This document shows positions 60,951 through 64,000 of a DNA stretch of 64,000 bases, piece after piece (positions within the stretch are counted from its first letter, which is position 1; every line of letters begins with the position of its first letter). A program made the position numbers and the translations under genes. Location: assembly GCA_900239685.1 (NCBI GenBank), contig OENT01000097.1, positions 124,001 to 188,000 of the forward strand. Reading direction: 5' to 3'. This DNA comes from Rotaria macrura. Lineage: Eukaryota > Rotifera > Eurotatoria > Philodinida > Philodinidae. The notes under the pieces are model-generated. The model saw nothing but the letters and a program-made list of their open reading frames with translations. It was not told the DNA's origin and made no database searches.

Positions 60951-63900
60951 TTATGTAACTGTTTTTATTCCTAAGCTTTGACCACTAAACGGACAGTTTC
61001 CACTTACAACTGAACCTCGTCTATTTTGAAGTTGTGTTCGTTTGGTGGGCGATAAACGATTTTCTTGATTATTAACATCAACATTGTTTGTTAGACTCCC
61101 TTCATACATATTTGCTTGATGTTGACTGATGGCTGTATGACTTTCATCATGATGTCTGTACGGATCATGTTCAAGGGCCGATGTATAATCGGATTTTGGA
61201 CCGGTTAGCCAATATGTATCAACTATACCTTTACCCTAATCGTTTTGTTTTTGTTTCAAAAAAGAAACAAAGAAATTAACTTAATATTGAAAGAAAAAAC
61301 ATTATTTGTTTAGTGATTTTTACTTTCAATTCTGTTTTGCCTTTATTTTGAATTTCAAAATAAACTGTTTCTTTGAGCAATGCATAAGATGTATGACTTA
61401 TATGAACGCGTCCTGGCTAAAATTAACGAAATAATTTCAAAGAGTTCTTTTTTTTTCTTCAAATAAAATATTCCGTACTTCTCCTGTTGTTGTTATTCGA
61501 CTTGCCTAAAGTATGGAAACAAATAATAAATAAAAATGAAATAAAATCAAGCATATAGTTTGTATTTTAAATTTATATTCCAGCCAAAATACGAAGAATA
61601 TTTATCAGAGTTCAATTTAGTGTTGGCTTTTCTTTGGAATGTAACACGAAAAAATAATCCAAAAATCTATTGTTGTTCGACGTCATATCGATACTAAACG
61701 AGACGACAAACTAATTTATTTCTTTACCGTATTGATTGTATCGCCGAAAAGACAATATTGAAAATTTTTCGCACCAACAATACCGCCGACAGCCGGTCCT
61801 GAATGAAAACCTATGAAGAAATGAAAAATAGCCTATCAAAAATAAAGCTGAACTATTTCTTTACTTACCAATCTTCACTCGAAATGGATGTTCTGTCATT
61901 GGATTTATGAGTCGTTTGGTACTCTTGACTAATTCAAGTGAAAGTCCAGCAATAATTTCTGCTTGATTAAGACCCAATGGATTTTTCACATCACTACCGA
62001 GCTCTTCTGTCAGTGCCACACTATGTAGCGTAGAACCACTCTACCAAGAAAAATTAAATGAACTACATTTATAAGATAGATTTGTTTTGTGCTGCATGCT
62101 TTAAATTTCTGATTACAGTTGTCAGTGTCAGAAAGAAAAGAGAGAAGTATTTATTTTTTGTAATGTTCGAATCGATAGTTTTCGTATTGCAAATTCATCG
62201 TAATAAGACTTTACAAGAAGTGTTCGATATAAAATTTTATACGACAGTGAAACACAAGTAAATCTAGACATCAAGTGAAATATAACGTTTAAAGTGAAAG
62301 ACATGGTCAGGTAATATGTTTCACAACTGTAGATTCTCGGTGATACTGTTTGAGTTCTATCTCAGGAAGTCAAAAAGAAAATCCGACTTATCCATCGTTC
62401 CGTAAATCATTTGATCTACTTATCGATGCATAAAAAATCACATACTATGTTACTATGCAGAATTAAGTACACCTAAACATTCAGAATATGTTCTCAGGCT
62501 GATGATTCGTCTTGTAATTTATGAAGAAAGTGTGTTTGAATACAATTCAACCTTGAACAACATACCTTGAAGGTATATGTCGAGTGATTTAATCACTTAT
62601 GTTGTACGACCTTACACTTCGGGTGAAAAAAAATACTTCGAACGATCCTTGTAAACAATCCGGCGAAGCATCGATAAACTATGATAAGTCAAACAACATT
62701 GTCACATTTACAAGTAATCGAAGCATTTTTCCTTCTACAAATCGAAACCTTAATCATAGTGTAATTTCGCCCGAATGATGTGTTTCTTATCGTAAAAATG
62801 AGCTTGAAAAAAGAACTCACGAAAACAATTTCATGACTTCTATAAATTGTTTATCACATGCTAAAAAACGTGAAATATTACCGTTGTTGATCCACGTCGT
62901 TGTGCATGGACTGAACGATCTTGAATACCAGCTACAACCATATACGATGAATCAGCTTTCGTTTCAACTTTGAATACATCGAAATGTTCTGCACATTGAT
63001 CGAATGCATTTACAGTAGCATTTATTGATTCAACAATTTGTTCCGGTTTTGATTTTTGCACAACTTCTTTAAAATCAATTGAATATGCAAACAGAACAGT
63101 TATTAATTTGTGAGACTAGCAAATCAAATAACAAAAATCAAACAATAATCTCTAATCATTGTTTTTGCTAAACTTATCAATATTCTTACTTCACATATTG
63201 AATTGGCTAAAACACCATCTTGTAATAACTGTGCCACATGCCTTGGCATCATATTATATAAAAGACGTTTTCCTTTGCGACGCCATTCTTGTAATTCTCG
63301 TTTAGAATTTTTTAATTTTGCTATCCATGCTTGTTGTTTATCGATGGCTGCCTGCAATGTTCGAGCATGTTGCATACCAGCAATAAGGATTTCACTGCTA
63401 CCATCATAAAAATTCAAATCATGTAGAAATAAACCAATAGACAGCATTTCGTCTGTCGTTGTTAATCTAAATCAAACATAAATTTAATAGGAATAGTCAA
63501 TCGAATATTAAACTATACATGGGACGACAGAGAAAAGCAATCATATTCCATGTAAGTATTAATTTCATTTGTCCTTTAAGGCGAAGTTGTGCAGTGCTTG
63601 TTATGCCGAATTTCTTTGCAAGTGTAGATACATTTGGACGAAGTGGAATGCGATTTTCGATGACAAATACTAAATGTCGACCATAAGAAATCACCTGAAG
63701 ATAAATATTGTCATTTCTTAATTTCATAATCGTATATAGAACAAATATGTTAACAAACCCGACTCCATTCAAATACAATATCGGGTCGAATGAGACGAAA
63801 AACATCTTCAAAATGACGGCCAAGCAAAACTGTACCAATTGGAAAAATTTCTTTTATCGAAGCTCCCATGTGATGTATCCGCATGTTTGCATCAATTAAA

Positions 63901-64000
63901 ATAGCAAACGGAAATATCTATATAAAGACATGTTCAAAATGCATGTTCATAGAATAGAACAAACTCTCAAGTAAAGACATGATCTTAATCATCATTTTTT
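60951..64000 (-). CDS. Atypical soluble guanylate cyclase (Gyc-88E/89D type), 3' part
   Basis: Makes cGMP from GTP in family members. Exons in window: 63759-63917, 63519-63694, 63190-63466, 62882-63115, 61869-62040, 61728-61810, 61479-61505, 61324-61416 and 60951-61235; phases agree. The 5' end, with the haem-binding H-NOX domain, lies beyond 64000. Seen in order: HNOBA domain ([50 protein letters not shown]), coiled coil, [14 protein letters not shown], then the cyclase domain. The guanine-selecting Glu (KVET) and Cys (YCLFGD) and the transition-state Asn/Arg (NTASR) are present. The first metal-binding Asp is replaced (FAY where FSD is usual), and one residue is inserted near the second Asp (KADSSYM). 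A Ser/Asn-rich tail follows. This looks like a beta-type partner needing an alpha-like subunit. Confidence 0.92.

Noticed and set aside
1-64000. CRISPR arrays, tRNA or rRNA genes, retroelement polymerases
   Set aside because: None was seen. There are no regular spacer arrays, no cloverleaf sequences that I could support, and no reverse-transcriptase or capsid motifs in any frame.

Overview
This 64 kb window is animal nuclear DNA. It is very AT-rich, its genes are split by many short introns (often 30-90 nt, with GT...AG ends), and it encodes metazoan proteins: Vang-like, TDP-43, plasma-membrane Ca2+ ATPase, TMBIM6, a TTK-type kinase, ZNF593 and an atypical soluble guanylate cyclase. The base composition, the intron sizes, the frequent acceptor-like AG just before start codons (as expected for spliced-leader trans-splicing) and a bacterial-type YbaY-like domain fused to MsrB all fit a bdelloid rotifer, perhaps Rotaria-like. 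The species is an inference; no rRNA or mitochondrial marker is present.

Layout. 1-1411 (-): 5' part of a PMCA calcium pump. 1664 to about 4507 (-): 3' exons of an unrecognised gene that ends 252 bp upstream of the PMCA start. 11384-12874 (-): TMBIM6/Bax inhibitor-1, six exons. 14165-15208 (-): TTK/Mps1-like kinase domain. 20102-22788 (+): VANGL, four coding exons. 25059-26140 (-): secreted YbaY-like/MsrB fusion. 31407-32975 (-): secreted acidic/basic orphan with many tiny exons. 36414-39745 (-): B-box plus three unusual CCHH repeats. 40181-40672 (+): ZNF593, divergent from the previous gene. 48440-48880 (+): small predicted GPI-anchored glycoprotein. 51371-53365 (+): TDP-43. 53658-54764 and 55055-55963 (-): tandem UBASH3-like histidine phosphatases. 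58134-60849 (+): orphan. 60951 to beyond 64000 (-): guanylate cyclase of the Gyc-88E/89D type.

Between genes lie long AT-rich stretches with a repeat fraction that can be seen directly: an 858-bp element with about 175-bp terminal inverted repeats (23698-24555), an inverted pair of a roughly 575-bp dispersed repeat (33541-34122 and 42078-42648), a nested palindromic region at 27695-28812, a small inverted-repeat element at 50197-50435, and a C-rich minisatellite at 29286-29478. No reverse transcriptase, capsid or transposase gene was seen.

The genes do not form one pathway; this looks like an ordinary chromosomal segment. The most unusual items are the YbaY-MsrB fusion, the CCHH-repeat protein, the guanylate cyclase lacking the first metal-binding Asp, the orphan assembled from 30-nt exons plus an 11-nt microexon, and the GPI-type orphan. 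Exon boundaries were assigned by eye from GT/AG signals, reading-frame continuity and family alignment from memory.
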